Positions 9,356 through 19,549 of a stretch of DNA of 64,000 nucleotides are shown piece by piece. The DNA lies in assembly GCF_902806685.2 (NCBI RefSeq), contig NC_048537.1, forward strand, positions 15,212,720 through 15,276,719, read 5' to 3'. The notes beneath the pieces were generated by a model. It made no database searches, was not told the origin of the DNA, and was given only the letters and a program-made list of their open reading frames with translations. Position numbers and translations under genes: made by a program. Origin of the DNA: Maniola hyperantus. Taxonomy: Eukaryota > Arthropoda > Insecta > Lepidoptera > Nymphalidae. The first letter of the stretch is position 1. Every line of letters starts with the position of its first letter.

Positions 9356-9374
9356 CCTATCGTCGTCGTAGTCG
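9334..9374. repeat. Palindrome at the LINE/Hel-B junction
   Basis: GACTACGACGATAGGTAT is followed at once by its complement with one extra GTC triplet. It overlaps the duplicated target sequence. Confidence 0.7.
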
Positions 9375-9489
9375 TAATAGCTATCAGCATGCCAAATTTC
9401 AGCCCGATCCGTCCATTAGTTTGAGCTGTGCATTGATAGATCAGTCAGTCAGTCAGTCAGTCAGTCACGTTTTCCTTCTATATTAAAGA

Positions 9490-9530
9490 TCAAAAAACAA
9501 AAAAAAACTCGACTGAGGGAGAGAGAGAAT
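9490..9530. repeat. Rep-6 copy, right part
   Basis: TCAAAAAACAAAAAAAACTC then GACTGAGGGAGAGAG matches the sequence that follows the left part in the 34.6-kb copy. Confidence 0.65.
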
Positions 9531-9534
9531 AGAG

Positions 9535-10104
9535 GAGTTCCGTAGCCAAATGGCAAAAAACGGAACCCTTATAGATTCGTCATGTCTGTCTGTCTATCCG
9601 TCCGTATGTCACAGCCACTTTTTTACGAAACTATAGGAGCTATACTGTTGAAACTTGGTAAGTAGACTATGCTGTGAACCGCACTAAGATTTTCACACAA
9701 AAATAGAAAAAAACAGTAAATTTTGGGGGTTCCCCATGCTTAGAACTGAAACTGAATAATTTTTTTTCATCAAACCCATACGTGTGGGTTATCTATGGAT
9801 AGGTCTTTAAAAATGAAATTGAAGTTTCTAATATAATTTTTTTCCAAACTGAATAGTTTGCGTGACACTTCCAAAGTGGTAAAATGTGTGTGTGTGTGTG
9901 TCCCCCTGTTACTTCTAAAATACTAGAATGATGAAACAAAAAAAAATATGATGATATTACCATGAAAGTTTGCTTTCACCGAAAATTGGTTTGAACGAGA
10001 TCTAGTAAGTAGTTTTTGATTTATCGTGCAAAATGTCGATAAAATACGATTGAAGTACGGAACCCTTAGTGCGCGAGTCTGATTCGCACTTGGCTGGTTT
10101 TTAC
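9535..10104 (-). mobile_element. Rep-2 copy 1
   Basis: About 570 bases. Its ends resemble Rep-1 (GGAACCCTTA near the left, GATTCGCACTTGGCTGG at the right), but the middle differs: CTATACTGTTGAAACTTGG, AACCCATACGTGTGGG and CACTTCCAAAGTGGTAAAAT. It holds a (TG)n tract at about 9886-9902. Confidence 0.75.
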
Positions 10105-10105
10105 G

Positions 10106-10384
10106 ATTATGGTACGGAAACCCTTAAAAACTCTTATTCATAAAAATTTGTATCAGCTGGTTTAATTCCTGGTAGTTTTTATTTATGGTAAAAACCTGTG
10201 ATTTGTTCATTCACTTGAGTCTACCCTAGAACCTGATTAAACCGACCGCCCCATATCGAAACCCAGTAAATGACATTTTTTTGAAAAATCGTTATCTTAT
10301 GTCATAATTTTTACTTCAATAGTATCTCTCATTATTGTAAGGAAAACAGCATTAAAATCTATACTTCCACATTCATATCTATAC
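10106..10384. other. Unassigned
   Basis: A short TACGGAAACCC motif at 10113 resembles a Rep-1/2 end; otherwise nothing. Confidence 0.3.
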
Positions 10385-10649
10385 TCCATACCTACTTAAT
10401 ATTATAAATGCGAAAGTGTGTCTGTCTGTCCGTCCGTCGGTCTGTCTGTCTGTCCGTCCGTCGGTCTATCTGTCTGTCTGCTAGCCTTTCAAGGCCCATC
10501 CGTTCAACCAATTTTGACGAAATTTGGTACAGCGATAGCTTGCATCCCGGGAAAGGACATAGGCTACTTTTTATTTCGGAAAATCAAAGAGTTCCCACAG
10601 GATTTTAAAAACCTAAATCCACGCAGACGAAGTCGCGGGCATCCTCTGG
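10385..10649 (+). mobile_element. Hel-A, complete, CTGG end
   Basis: Intact front; expanded microsatellite of GTCT/GTCC/GTCGGTCT units (10418-10478). The 3' end reads GGGCATCCTCTGG rather than CTAG; the copy at 19892 has the same end. Confidence 0.75.
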
Positions 10650-10694
10650 TTTTCCATATAACAGAAATTTTGATACCTCTAAAGTCTAAACCTA

Positions 10695-10856
10695 CAGTAC
10701 GCGACAGGTTGAAAAAATGGTAATCGGGGAGGGAACGCCTCGTATACCCGCACAGTTCCTGCGCTAACCAGGTGCAGTCGTGCGCCTTATGACGTGCGGG
10801 TGTACGGCGCGTCCCCTTGCCATATCCCGATTACCCTCTCAACCTGTCGCAGGCTA
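10695..10856. mobile_element. MITE-3 copy, GC-rich foldback
   Basis: Starts CAGTACGCGACAGGTTGA after TA and ends with the complement AACCTGTCGC; the last few bases are altered. The centre is GC-rich. Inner arms read GGTAATCGGG / CCCGATTACC. Confidence 0.75.
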
Positions 10857-11015
10857 TATATAGTAAGTGCACCTTTTCAAAGCAAACCAATTCAAAGCCT
10901 AGTAAGTCGCTGTGACCATTTTAAAAACATAACCCATGATCTAAAATCCAAATCAAAACAGTAAAGACGTTTAATAATGCATTAAAAGTAAGAATAGGAA
11001 AGGCAAGAAGCTCTA

Positions 11016-11161
11016 TAGTACGCGAGATGAATGATGAGAAAATGACAGATGGAAATCGGGGTATAAGGCCCGCACACCCGCACAGCCCCCACGCTAACCC
11101 GGTGCGTGATAGCGCGGGTGACGTCCCCACCCCGATTGCCATCTCGACCTGTCACGTACTA
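11016..11161. mobile_element. MITE-3 copy
   Basis: TA-flanked on both sides. Left end TAGTACGCGA is diverged inside; right end CGACCTGTCACGTACTA is typical. The GC-rich core includes CGCGGGTGACGTCCCC. Confidence 0.75.
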
Positions 11162-11473
11162 TAGGTACATGTTAAATGTTTGCAAGGAAAATACTTTGCA
11201 TACAATAATGTTTTTTCTGCATTATTTAACAAAGTCTAACTACTAGAAAATCTACTGAAAATACTTAGTCTTAAAATAAAATAAATTAAATTATCTCCCT
11301 GCGATCTCGTCTGATGTCGTTTACAGGGTTTGGATTTTAGGCAGCCGAAATGTCACTGTTGACGCTATCAGAAGACCTAAAGCTTACGCTAGAACACAGA
11401 ACTGTCATAATTCGTGTTCACTTAACCTAACGTCTCTCAGAGGGCTGAGAGGCAATAAATGTTTTTCTTATAA
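11162..11473. other. Unassigned
   Basis: No repeat or coding signal seen. Confidence 0.3.
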
Positions 11474-11695
11474 TCCATACTAATAGTATAAATGCGAAAG
11501 TGTGTCTGTCTGTCTGTCTGCTAGCTTTTCACGGCCCAACAGTTTAACCGATTTTGATGAAATTTAGTACAGAGTCAGCTTATATCCCAGAGAAGGCTAC
11601 TTAGGCTACTTTTTATCTCGCAAGAGTTCCCAGGGGATTTTAAAAAACCCAAATCCACGCGGACGAAGTCGCGGGCATCATCTAGTTTTAAATAT
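11474..11695 (+). mobile_element. Hel-A, complete copy
   Basis: A/T flanks, TC start and CTAG end intact. A perfect AT-rich palindrome (GCCTTAATAATTATTATTAAGGC-type, about 23 bases, around 11713-11735) follows just outside. Confidence 0.8.
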
Positions 11696-11807
11696 CAATT
11701 TAATTTGAAATAGCCTTAATAATTATTATTAAGGCTTCAAGTTAACAGGTTATGCCAGATGCTTTCAATTTTTTTTTTTCAAAATTGAAGAAGAAGAAGA
11801 AAGGCAT

Positions 11808-12006
11808 AATCATCATCATCATCATCATCATCAACCGACAGACGTCCACTGTTGGACATAGGTCTCTAATAAGGTCTTCCTCATGGCACAGTCTTTCACC
11901 GCCTGAATCGAGCGGCTCCCTGTGACTCGTTTGATTCGTCTGTCCACCTAGAGGGGGTCTTCTAACGCTGCGCTTTCAGGTGCGAGGTCGCCATTCCAGT
12001 ACCTTG
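11808..12006 (-). pseudogene. RTE-type LINE 3' end with (GAT)n tail
   Basis: On the minus strand the region reads KVLEWRPRT, a stop, KRSVRRPP, then in a shifted frame RRIKRVTGSRSIQAVKD and ETYVQQWTSVG followed by a stop and a run of GAT triplets. This is the C-terminal tail and 3' end of the RTE-clade reverse transcriptases common in Lepidoptera. It is 5'-truncated with at least one stop and one frameshift. The simple-repeat tail (11808-11835) is the usual RTE terminus. Confidence 0.8.
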
Positions 12007-12009
12007 GGA

Positions 12010-13206
12010 ATTGGGATCGTATTTGTAAATATATATTTGGCTTTTCGAATTACGAGCGCTCATTGCCACTTGAAATTAAATGAAATTAAATGAAATGAAA
12101 TTCAAATATGGATCTGACACATAGGTATAATACTTACTTAGAAAATATTACTGTCTGTCAACATAATCTATGACAACCTCACAACTAGTACGTAATACTA
12201 CGATAATTTTAAAATAAATTTGAGTAGTGAGCAGGCTTCATTTTGAGATAAATAAATCCCTATTTTATTATTCAACCATTACCAGTACATATAAACACAA
12301 CTTTCATTCAAAAATAATAAGTTTATAGCGTAATTTTACGAAGAAATGGATGCGCACAGCTCCGCCCGCCATGAAAGCCAAAAGGCTACTGACAGGATTT
12401 AGCGCCTGCAAGAAAATGAATAATTTCCGTTCGTTTTAGATTATTTAAGAAATGAAATACATTTAGTTTAAAACCAATAATTTAAAATGATAAGATAACC
12501 TAAACATATTGTTTTGTGATGGTTTGAATTTAACACGTTTAGCCGTTAAAGAAAAAAACAACAAAACAAGTAGATCATAGCAATGTTTTCAACATCAATT
12601 CTTCAAAAAACGGGATAATTTGAACAAATGTGATATAGGTCATTATGATCTTCACAAATTGAAGTTTTTTATTACATGTATTTAATAGCTATTAATGCTT
12701 TAGGAAAGAAAATCTTTTTCTTCAAATTTACAGCATTTTCGCGATTTGACACTTCCTTTCCCCATACTAAAATCATTCAACTCAGGTAAAATAAAGCTAA
12801 GGTTTATTTTAACCCAAATCTTTTACTTACCGAAAACAAAATTATATTTTTACCAACGCTATATTTGCAGTATAACAAACGTATAAGCTTGTCTACTTCA
12901 GGTCAGTATATTGGATCTGCCATATTGGATTTTCTGGATTAGGAATTTTCTCATATCGGTAAGGTGGTGCGGAAAAGAGCGGATTTAAGATTTCTGTGTT
13001 AGTGAAATAAAATTAATTCGGTTTTTTCCAGAAAATTCCACCCATAAATTCTTTACATTAAATGGACTTCTGGAAAAGTTCTAATTTCATTAATTTGACA
13101 AAAACAACTTGCAATGCAATGCATAAAAATTCCAAATGCATGTGGGTGTTTTTCCGAGAATTTCCATTCCAATTCGCGTTTCTAGGAAAAACTGATTCAT
13201 TAAGTA
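12010..13206. other. Unassigned AT-rich DNA
   Basis: Only a short GAAATTAAAT tandem at about 12072-12105 is visible. No coding signal. Confidence 0.4.
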
Positions 13207-13368
13207 TAGTCCACGACAGGTTGAGATGGCAATCGGGGTATGAGGCAAGGGAACACCCCGCGCACCCGCACGTCACCAGCGCTCGCCCGCACCAGGTCAG
13301 CGCGGGTGTTGTATGGGGGTGTGTAGGGCGTTTCCTCCCCGATCGCCATCTCGACTTCTCGCGTACTA
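13207..13368. mobile_element. MITE-3 copy
   Basis: TA on both sides, ends TAGTCCACGACAGG and CTTCTCGCGTACTA, GC-rich centre with CGCGGGTGTTG. Well-paired inner arms (GATGGCAATCGGGG / CCCCGATCGCCATC). Confidence 0.8.
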
Positions 13369-13469
13369 TACAAGCGTCTTAAAATATATTATGTCATTTT
13401 CAGGAATTCGAAGAAATTTTTGTTAAATATGGAGCTAGCATAGATTGAAATATGAATATTCACTTATAA

Positions 13470-13523
13470 TACCACAAGAGCTTGAGCTTGAAATGCCAGA
13501 TAATTTTGAAGCTCGTGTGGTAT
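13470..13523. repeat. Short stem-loop
   Basis: ATACCACAAGAGCTT pairs with AAGCTCGTGTGGTAT (one mismatch) across a 24-base loop. Confidence 0.55.
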
Positions 13524-13529
13524 TCGGGG

Positions 13530-13735
13530 GATTATTTTTCCGTCCCAAATGTCGGCCAAAATCTCCAATTTTCACAATTGAATTCAACCTGTCAGTTTGA
13601 CGTGTGGTTAATTTGACTATAGCAAAGACCAGAGAAAATTTTCAAAAAATTATCAGTATAATACCATGTAGGTTGTACCACGTGACGTCGAATGGTGCAA
13701 TTCTATTGGTCGACATTTGGGTCGGAAAAATAATC
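13530..13735. mobile_element. MITE-8, 206 bases with 25-base inverted ends
   Basis: GATTATTTTTCCGTCCCAAA and inner bases match the inverted right end at 24 of 25 positions. No clear target duplication. Non-coding. Only this copy was recognised. Confidence 0.7.
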
Positions 13736-14096
13736 ATAAAAAACAAGTGAAATTTTATTTATAGAACCGTCTAACAGGTCGACTTTGATAGAATTTTGGC
13801 GTGGTGGGTATGAATTGTGTTTGAATAAAAATCAATTCCAGCGGAATTGTTAGTTTTATAATGATGTTTTTTCCATTGCCTATTGTTGTATTGAATTGCC
13901 TATTCATGTATTGAATTTTCTCGCCATTTTCTCGCAGACCGAGAAATTTATTTTTAAATACCTAATACAATGAGTTTTCTTGATAGAAACCCTATTAAAT
14001 CTGACTTGTACCTTGACTCGGGATTCTGACAGATTTTTAGTGCCTAGACCACTAGACCGCTATTATATTCTTCGAATCGCTCGTTTTTGGTACATG

Positions 14097-14276
14097 AAAA
14101 AAAAACCGACTTCAATAACTACAAACACTAAAAAGTAAAAAATAATTTAATTTATTACCTAATATATTATGTATACAAGAGTTATTGTAGTTCTATAGTA
14201 ATATTTTTTGGAGCCGGTGCCAATTAGCCGCACGAACCGTCTAATTATTTTGTGACTCCACATTGGCACCGACTCC
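14097..14276. repeat. Rep-7-like repeat with GGAGCCGGTGCC stem
   Basis: AAAAACCGACTTCAATAACT begins a stretch typical of lepidopteran dispersed repeats. At its right end GGAGCCGGTGCCAAT (14210) and ATTGGCACCGACTCC (14262-14276) are inverted with one mismatch. Confidence 0.45.
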
Positions 14277-14307
14277 AATGATGGATGGATCATCATCATG
14301 ATGGTTG

Positions 14308-14378
14308 ATCATGATGATGAGCAAATGAGAAATAATGAGATCCGTAGAGGAACCAGAGTAGCTGACATAGAAAGTCTT
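14308..14378 (+). pseudogene. Short RTE coding fragment
   Basis: Encodes MRNNEIRRGTRVADIE, matching the RNEEIRRRTKVTDI block of the RTE tails at 17 and 45 kb. Flanked by GAT-rich sequence. Confidence 0.5.
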
Positions 14379-14762
14379 CACTTTGCCTATGTAACGTTTC
14401 TATTTCTTTTACATACAATATTATCATCGGACGAATTATATTTTGTCAGTCTGTGTGAAATTGCAATTTTCCCGCTGCGAAATTTCAGAGCTTTTTGTGT
14501 CACATGAGCTTGCTGTGTCCACTTGCAAACGTGTTTCGGAACGGTATTGAGGAGTTTTTAATCGAATTCGATTTTCCGATCATTCAAATTCTTTTACGCA
14601 TCCTTTTGTTCGTTTTGGATCGTAGTTATTTCGTGTCCTCATTCGATTCTTAATATTAAACAACAGATTCAGCTCTGCTGCTCCTACTGTTTGTTTGATT
14701 TAGTACTGAATTCTTAGATTATTTTACACTAGACGTTGCTAGATGCTATTTTTCTACTTTTT

Positions 14763-15326
14763 AGGGTTGCGTAGCCAAATGGCAAAAAACGGAACCCTTA
14801 TAGATTCGTCATGTCTGTCTGTCTGTCCGTCCGTATGTCACAGCCTCTTTTTCGAAACTATAAGAGCTATACTGTTGAAACTTGGTAAGTAGATGTATTC
14901 TGTGAACCGCATTAAGATTTTCACACAAAAATAGAAAAAAAACAATAAACTTTGGGGTTTCCCCATACTTAGAACTGAAACTCAAAAAAAATTTTTTTCA
15001 TCAAACCCATACGTGTGGGGTAGGTCTTCAAAAATGATATTGAGGTTTCTAATATAATTTTTTTCTAAACTGAATAGTTTGCGCGAGAGACACTTCCAAA
15101 GTGGTAAAATGTATGTCCCCTGTAATGTAACTTCTAAAACAAGAGAGCGATAAAACTAAAAAAAAATATATGATGTAAGTACATTACCATGCAAACTTCC
15201 ACCGAAAATTGGTTTGAACGAGATCTAGTAAGTAGGTTTTGATTTATCGTGCAAAATATCGATAAAATACGATTGTACTACGGAACCCTCAGTGCGCGAG
15301 TCTGATTCGCACTTGGCCGGTTTTTC
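14763..15326 (-). mobile_element. Rep-2 copy 2
   Basis: Collinear with the 9535 copy, lacking its TG tract. Both lie on the same strand. Confidence 0.75.
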
Positions 15327-15400
15327 TGATAATATAGTCTAATATATAATATATATAATTCCAAATAATAATATATATAATAGTCCAAATAATAATATAG

Positions 15401-16376
15401 GATCTAGATATATTAAATGAATGGTTTCTACATAATCTACTTACAATTAATACAACTAAAACATCTTACATGATTTTCAGTGCCAAAAACAAAAAAATAC
15501 CTAATTACACTCCAATTCAGATAAATAATAGTATTCTAAAGAGATCTAAAAAAGAAAAGTATCTAGGCCTAATATTAGATGACAAGCTTATATGGGACTC
15601 TCAAATTGACCAAATAACTTCCAAATTAGCATCACTCACAGGAGCATTACGAAAAGTCTCAAATTGCATTCCACCTCAAATCCGAACAATCATTTATAAC
15701 AACGCCCTTGCTAAGTCACATTTGGAGTACCTGATAGAAATCTGGGGATCAGCTGCACAAACACACATCAACAGATTACAAAGAACCCAGAATAAACTAA
15801 TAAAGACACTATTTCATTATAATTACCTAACACCAACTAAAGACCTATATAGAAAGACTAGACTCCTTAACATAAAACTATTATACACATACAACACATG
15901 TCTTCTCATTAAAAAAAATACTAGTAAAACTGTACATACCAATATAACATTTAAACAAAAAACTATCAACTATAATCTTAGAAATAAAAGTAAATTACAC
16001 AGTTGGCAACCACGAACAAAAACCTACGGAACTAAAAATGTAATGTGTGAGGGTGTACATATTATGTTTAATAGCTTACCTGAAGTGGTAAAACAGACTA
16101 AAACCATTGTTCAATTTAAGAATAGGCTAAAGAAATATGTTGCGGACAGTATTGTTTAACTAGAACTTGTAATTTGCATAAAATTGAAATAGTTAATAAG
16201 TTAGATAAAACATATTATAATTAGGTATAGACATAGTTAAGATAATATTATAGTAAAATTTAAAATTGAATTTGTAATGCATGCGTCTGTGTTAGTAGTT
16301 ACTAAAATGTATATATAATTAATCTTAATGTAGGTGAACAGTATGTTCTTTTTGAGAATAAAAATTCTTTAAACCG
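15401..16376 (+). pseudogene. 5'-truncated CR1-like LINE with open C-terminal reverse transcriptase frame
   Basis: An uninterrupted frame runs from 15401 (after a TAG at 15398) to the stop at 16157-16159, about 252 residues. It opens with LDILNEWFLHNLLTINTTKT, the motif around the end of the reverse transcriptase palm, then KYLGLILDDKLIW and the thumb-like SHLEYLIEIWGSAAQTH. It ends with FNSLPEVVKQTK and FKNRLKKYV, the usual C-terminus of CR1-superfamily elements (CR1, L2, Rex, Daphne). The catalytic core and endonuclease are missing, as in normal 5' truncation during target-primed reverse transcription. An ATG occurs at 15470 but there is no reason to think it is used. About 215 bases of 3' UTR end GAATAAAAATTCTTTAAA. 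Lack of stops suggests a fairly recent insertion. The exact clade is not settled. Confidence 0.8.
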
Positions 16377-16380
16377 AAAC

Positions 16381-16795
16381 CGATATATATAATTTTTACC
16401 CAAAGATTAGCACGAGCAACTAATTTAGCATCATTGAAATTTGCTTGCTCAGTTCCGCAAAAATCAATAAAATGTAATGTGATTATAGGTCAAGTAGCCA
16501 CTCTGTATCGGTGGCCGACCATTGTAATCTCATTAACACCTTCCATATAACGTGATAGTAACGTGTTGATAGTTTAATACCATTATAGGGTCGCGTCGAA
16601 TTAGTTATGGTTTCAAGGTTGACCTGTGTTGTTACCTAAATGATTAGGTAATGTATTATTGTATTAATCATTAATGCATTAATTAATTAATTTAAATGCT
16701 AGCAGCAGCAGTGCGCAGTTCATAGATGGATAACCATTCCTAACTCTACTATGTCCGAAAGATTTAAAAAATAAAAATAAAATGTAATGTAAACC
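16381..16795. other. Unassigned AT-rich DNA
   Basis: An ATTAAT-rich patch at 16663-16696 is the only pattern noted. Confidence 0.35.
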
Positions 16796-16799
16796 CGGC

Positions 16800-17330
16800 C
16801 CAGTGCGACATAAACAGACATAGGCCTTCCCTAAAGAGCTTCACCACACCTGGTCCTCAGCCTTCCTCATCCAGCCACTTCTCGCCAGCCTTTTTATATC
16901 TTCAGTCCAACGTGCTGGAGGGCGTCCCCACACTACGCTTGCTCACACGCGGTCTCCTCTCAAGGACTTTCCGGCCCCAACGGCCATCGCCTCTAGGATA
17001 GACGTGAACTACCCACTGCCACTTCAGCTTCCTAATAGTATGGGCTATGTCAGTGACCTTGGTTCTCCTGCGGATCTCCTCGTTTCGGATCTTATCCCTC
17101 AGGGAAACTCCTAACATAGCTCTGTCCATAGCTCGCTGAGCGAATGTCAGTGACCTTGGTTCTCCTGGGAATCTCCTCATTTCGGATCTTATCCCTCAGG
17201 GAAACTCCTAACATAGCTCTGTGCATAGCTCGTTGAGCGATATTGAATTTGTGTGAACAAGGCCGTTTGTCAGTATAGCAATATGGTAATAGGTAGATAC
17301 TACCGGGTAGACTTTTCTTCATGTTTGCAC
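16800..17330 (-). pseudogene. RTE-type LINE 3' part with internal tandem duplication
   Basis: The minus strand encodes RAMLGVSLRDKIRNEEI, RRRTKVTDIAHTIRKLKWQW, GRWGRKVLERRPRVSKRS and SVGTP, the C-terminal region of an RTE reverse transcriptase. About 95 bases (17050-17145) are repeated at 17148-17242, so the RAMLGVSLRDKIRNEE block occurs twice. The 3' UTR side (16800-16900) contains the complement of GAAGTGGCTGGATGAGG. It is truncated on both sides; no full-length frame. Confidence 0.8.
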
Positions 17331-17618
17331 ATGTTATTAATTAATCTACTGTTAGAAAATAGCCTCCATTTGAATGCCGAGGCTTTGTTTGTACAGTGTT
17401 AATTGTAGCTGATTGTGTCGATATGAACTAATGCTTTTGTACTCACATAATGGCGGCAGTGGGGATTTGTTTAACATCATTAATTATGTGTAATAGGTAC
17501 CTATGTTTGTAATAAATATACATACAATACGACACGACCTCTATGTAACTGTAAAATTAACAAACGTGACATCAGCGTTGAGGTAAATCTGTCATTTTAT
17601 GGACAGTTTAATGTCGTA
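17331..17618. other. Unassigned
   Basis: No repeat recognised. Confidence 0.3.
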
Positions 17619-17798
17619 CAGTACGCGGCCGAAAGTGTAGTACATCGGCCTTTAGAATGACATTTCGGCTTTGTAGAGCGTTGTCTCTGCCACTCATACC
17701 TATATGACGTTTTGTCGGTCTCAACGACAGCGACAGTGCTCTACAAATCTGCTATCTCCTTCTAAAGGTCGATGTACATTACTTTCGGGCGCGTACTG
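17619..17798. mobile_element. MITE-2 copy, 180 bases, TA flanks
   Basis: Ends CAGTACGCGGCCGAAAGT and its complement; almost the whole length folds back (GTACATCGGCCTTTAGAA / TTCTAAAGGTCGATGTAC; GAGCGTTGTCTCTG / CAGCGACAGTGCTC). TA at 17617-17618 and 17799-17800 fits a Tc1/mariner-type target. Four more copies lie in the window. Confidence 0.8.
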
Positions 17799-17929
17799 TA
17801 ATTTGTGACAAACTATTAGAGCAAGATTCCGGTAGAGCCAGACGTGCCTTATTTTCTGTACCAAATGTCTGATTAAGTAGTGTTTGAGTGTACTTAACGT
17901 TCGCATACAACAAAAGGGGTAGGTGGCGA

Positions 17930-18124
17930 TCATGCCTGCACGAATGGTGAGCTCTCGTGAGCTCCATCATCCTATCTCATGCGCTTCGCCGACTCTTACT
18001 GCGACATCACCTCCTCGCAGAAGACTTTTACCGCCTTCCAAGACTTATTGATGTCCACCATGGCTTTGATCATGGCTGGCAGGGAGAGGTCTTGCCCCAC
18101 TGCCACCACGCGCGGCTCTCGTTA
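17930..18124 (-). pseudogene. R1/Jockey-like LINE C-terminal remnant
   Basis: The minus strand reads VVAVGQDLSLPAMIKAMVD, then INKSWKAVKVFCEEVMSQ, a stop, ESAKRMR. The pattern (alternating hydrophobic, W..V..FCE.VM..KE.AER.R) is the C-terminal tail of lepidopteran R1/Jockey-type ORF2 proteins. It is non-functional. The 43.1-kb remnant carries the next part of the same tail. Confidence 0.65.
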
Positions 18125-18443
18125 GTCGTAAGCGACTGCCTCAAGGAAACTACGCCATCTTGTTCCTATAATTCATGTTTCAGTGACGTCACAGTTCATG
18201 ACAGTCATGAAACTTGTAACAAAACGTCGAGGCTTCACCTTCACTGGCAGGTGTCAAAATGTTACTTACAAATGACGCTAGGTAGGCTATGTCATGGAAT
18301 TAGGTACTTACATTGCTTCGTAGGTACATACTAGTACTTCCTATTTCTATGAGGTACCTTTCACTTCACTCCTAGCCTAATATTTGCCAGATTGTCGATT
18401 CAGGATCAACTCGAGAGTGTCCTCACCCTAGTTCACTCTGGTA
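18125..18443. other. Unassigned
   Basis: Contains an isolated TGACGTCA at about 18184 outside any recognised MITE. Confidence 0.3.
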
Positions 18444-18596
18444 CAGTGCGACAAGGCTCCCTTGGCACTTGAATGACATTGACAGGGGGGCGCTGTTGGA
18501 GAACAAAGGCTTAGAATATTCAAACAAGAACAAAGGGGACACTTGACGGCAACGTTAGCTCCGATTTTCGATTTCCGAGATAGCCTTGTCGCACTG
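18444..18596. mobile_element. MITE-1 copy, 153 bases
   Basis: The cleanest copy: CAGTGCGACAAGGCT and AGCCTTGTCGCACTG with one extra inner A/T change, TA on both sides. Confidence 0.85.
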
Positions 18597-18817
18597 TAAC
18601 GTTATGTGGAGCACCGCTCTTTTAGGAAACCGCAGTTGTAGAAGGGATTTTCAGAAATTCCATCGAGGGAAGCCGTAGCTAGTTCTATACTTTATCACCT
18701 AGTTCGAAACTATGTCAGATTAACTTAACTCCGTTGCCACGTGCACGGTGCAATACAACGTGCGTTAACTTGAAAACTTGTAGGTACCACGGGCTTGGAT
18801 CATATTAAGCTAGTCTA

Positions 18818-18827
18818 CATATATAAT

Positions 18828-18860
<33 letters not shown>
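18818..18860. repeat. (TA)n microsatellite
   Basis: Interrupted TA tract; the longest pure run is about 26 bases. Confidence 0.85.
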
Positions 18861-18863
<3 letters not shown>

Positions 18864-18866
18864 TAC

Positions 18867-18958
18867 TAGCTTAGATATTCTTGCGACTTCGTCTACGTGG
18901 ACTACACAATTTTCAAACCCCTATTTCACCCCTTAGGGGTTGAATTTTCAAAACTCAT
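18867..18958 (-). mobile_element. Hel-B 3' half
   Basis: Starts CTAGCTTAG, includes GCGACTTCGTCTACGTGG and CCCCTTAGGGGTTGAATTTT, then breaks off. Confidence 0.65.
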
Positions 18959-19271
18959 ACTACATATTTTCAGAAATTTCTGAAAACATTAATTGTGGCT
19001 GGCCTTAATGTGACCAAAATAGGTACAGGTAAACAATTTACGCAGGACAAACCGAAGGCAAAAGCTTGTAATTACGTAAATACAAAATCGACTTTTCTCA
19101 CGCTTCATTAAATCGCTTTCATCATGGCAAAACGTTTTCACGTCCATTTGCTAATTCCATCTCTGAAATTCTGGGTGAAATTAATTTTGTTCCGTCATGG
19201 TATTTGTCGTAGATCGACGGGGCGACATAGGTCATACCTACTTCAACAGATGATTTTGCTTCACAGGCTGT

Positions 19272-19391
19272 ATATCTAAATATATAAAAGGAAAAAGTGA
19301 CTGACTGACTGATCTATCAACGCACAGCTCAAACTACTGGACGGATCGGGCTGAATTTTTTCATGCAGATAGCTATTATGACGTAGGCATC
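19272..19391 (+). mobile_element. Hel-B 5' half
   Basis: TCTAAATATATAAAAGG through GACTGACTGACTG to ATTATGACGTAGGCAT, then truncated. Confidence 0.7.
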
Positions 19392-19432
19392 ATTTTGAAC
19401 TTTATCAGGCTAAGCAATCGTTGTCATTCTGG

Positions 19433-19542
19433 TCGTCAACCGATAGACTTCCACCGCCTGACATAGGTCTCTTGTAGGGATTTCCACACGCCACGGTCTT
19501 GCGCCGCCACGCCGCCATACAAGCGGCTCCTTGCGACTCGCA
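19433..19542 (-). pseudogene. RTE 3' fragment
   Basis: Complement of the RTE C-terminal/3' end (GTCAACCGATAGACTTCCAC, CGGCTCCTTGCGACTCG); decayed, no tail microsatellite. Confidence 0.55.
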
Positions 19543-19549
19543 AGACAGA

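Larger units (their letters stand above)
8885..9489 (-). mobile_element. Hel-B interrupted by a LINE 3' end
   Basis: The Hel-B 3' half lies at 8885-9000 and its 5' half at about 9372-9489. Flanks are A (8884) and T (9490). The uninterrupted Rep-6 copy at 34.7 kb shows the pre-insertion sequence. Hel-B itself is split near TACGTCGTA. Confidence 0.8.

Noticed and set aside
10408..10723. Several short frames rich in CLSV or DRQT residues (also near 497, 1803, 24824, 51895)
   Set aside because: They are translations of the GTCT microsatellite in Hel-A copies.
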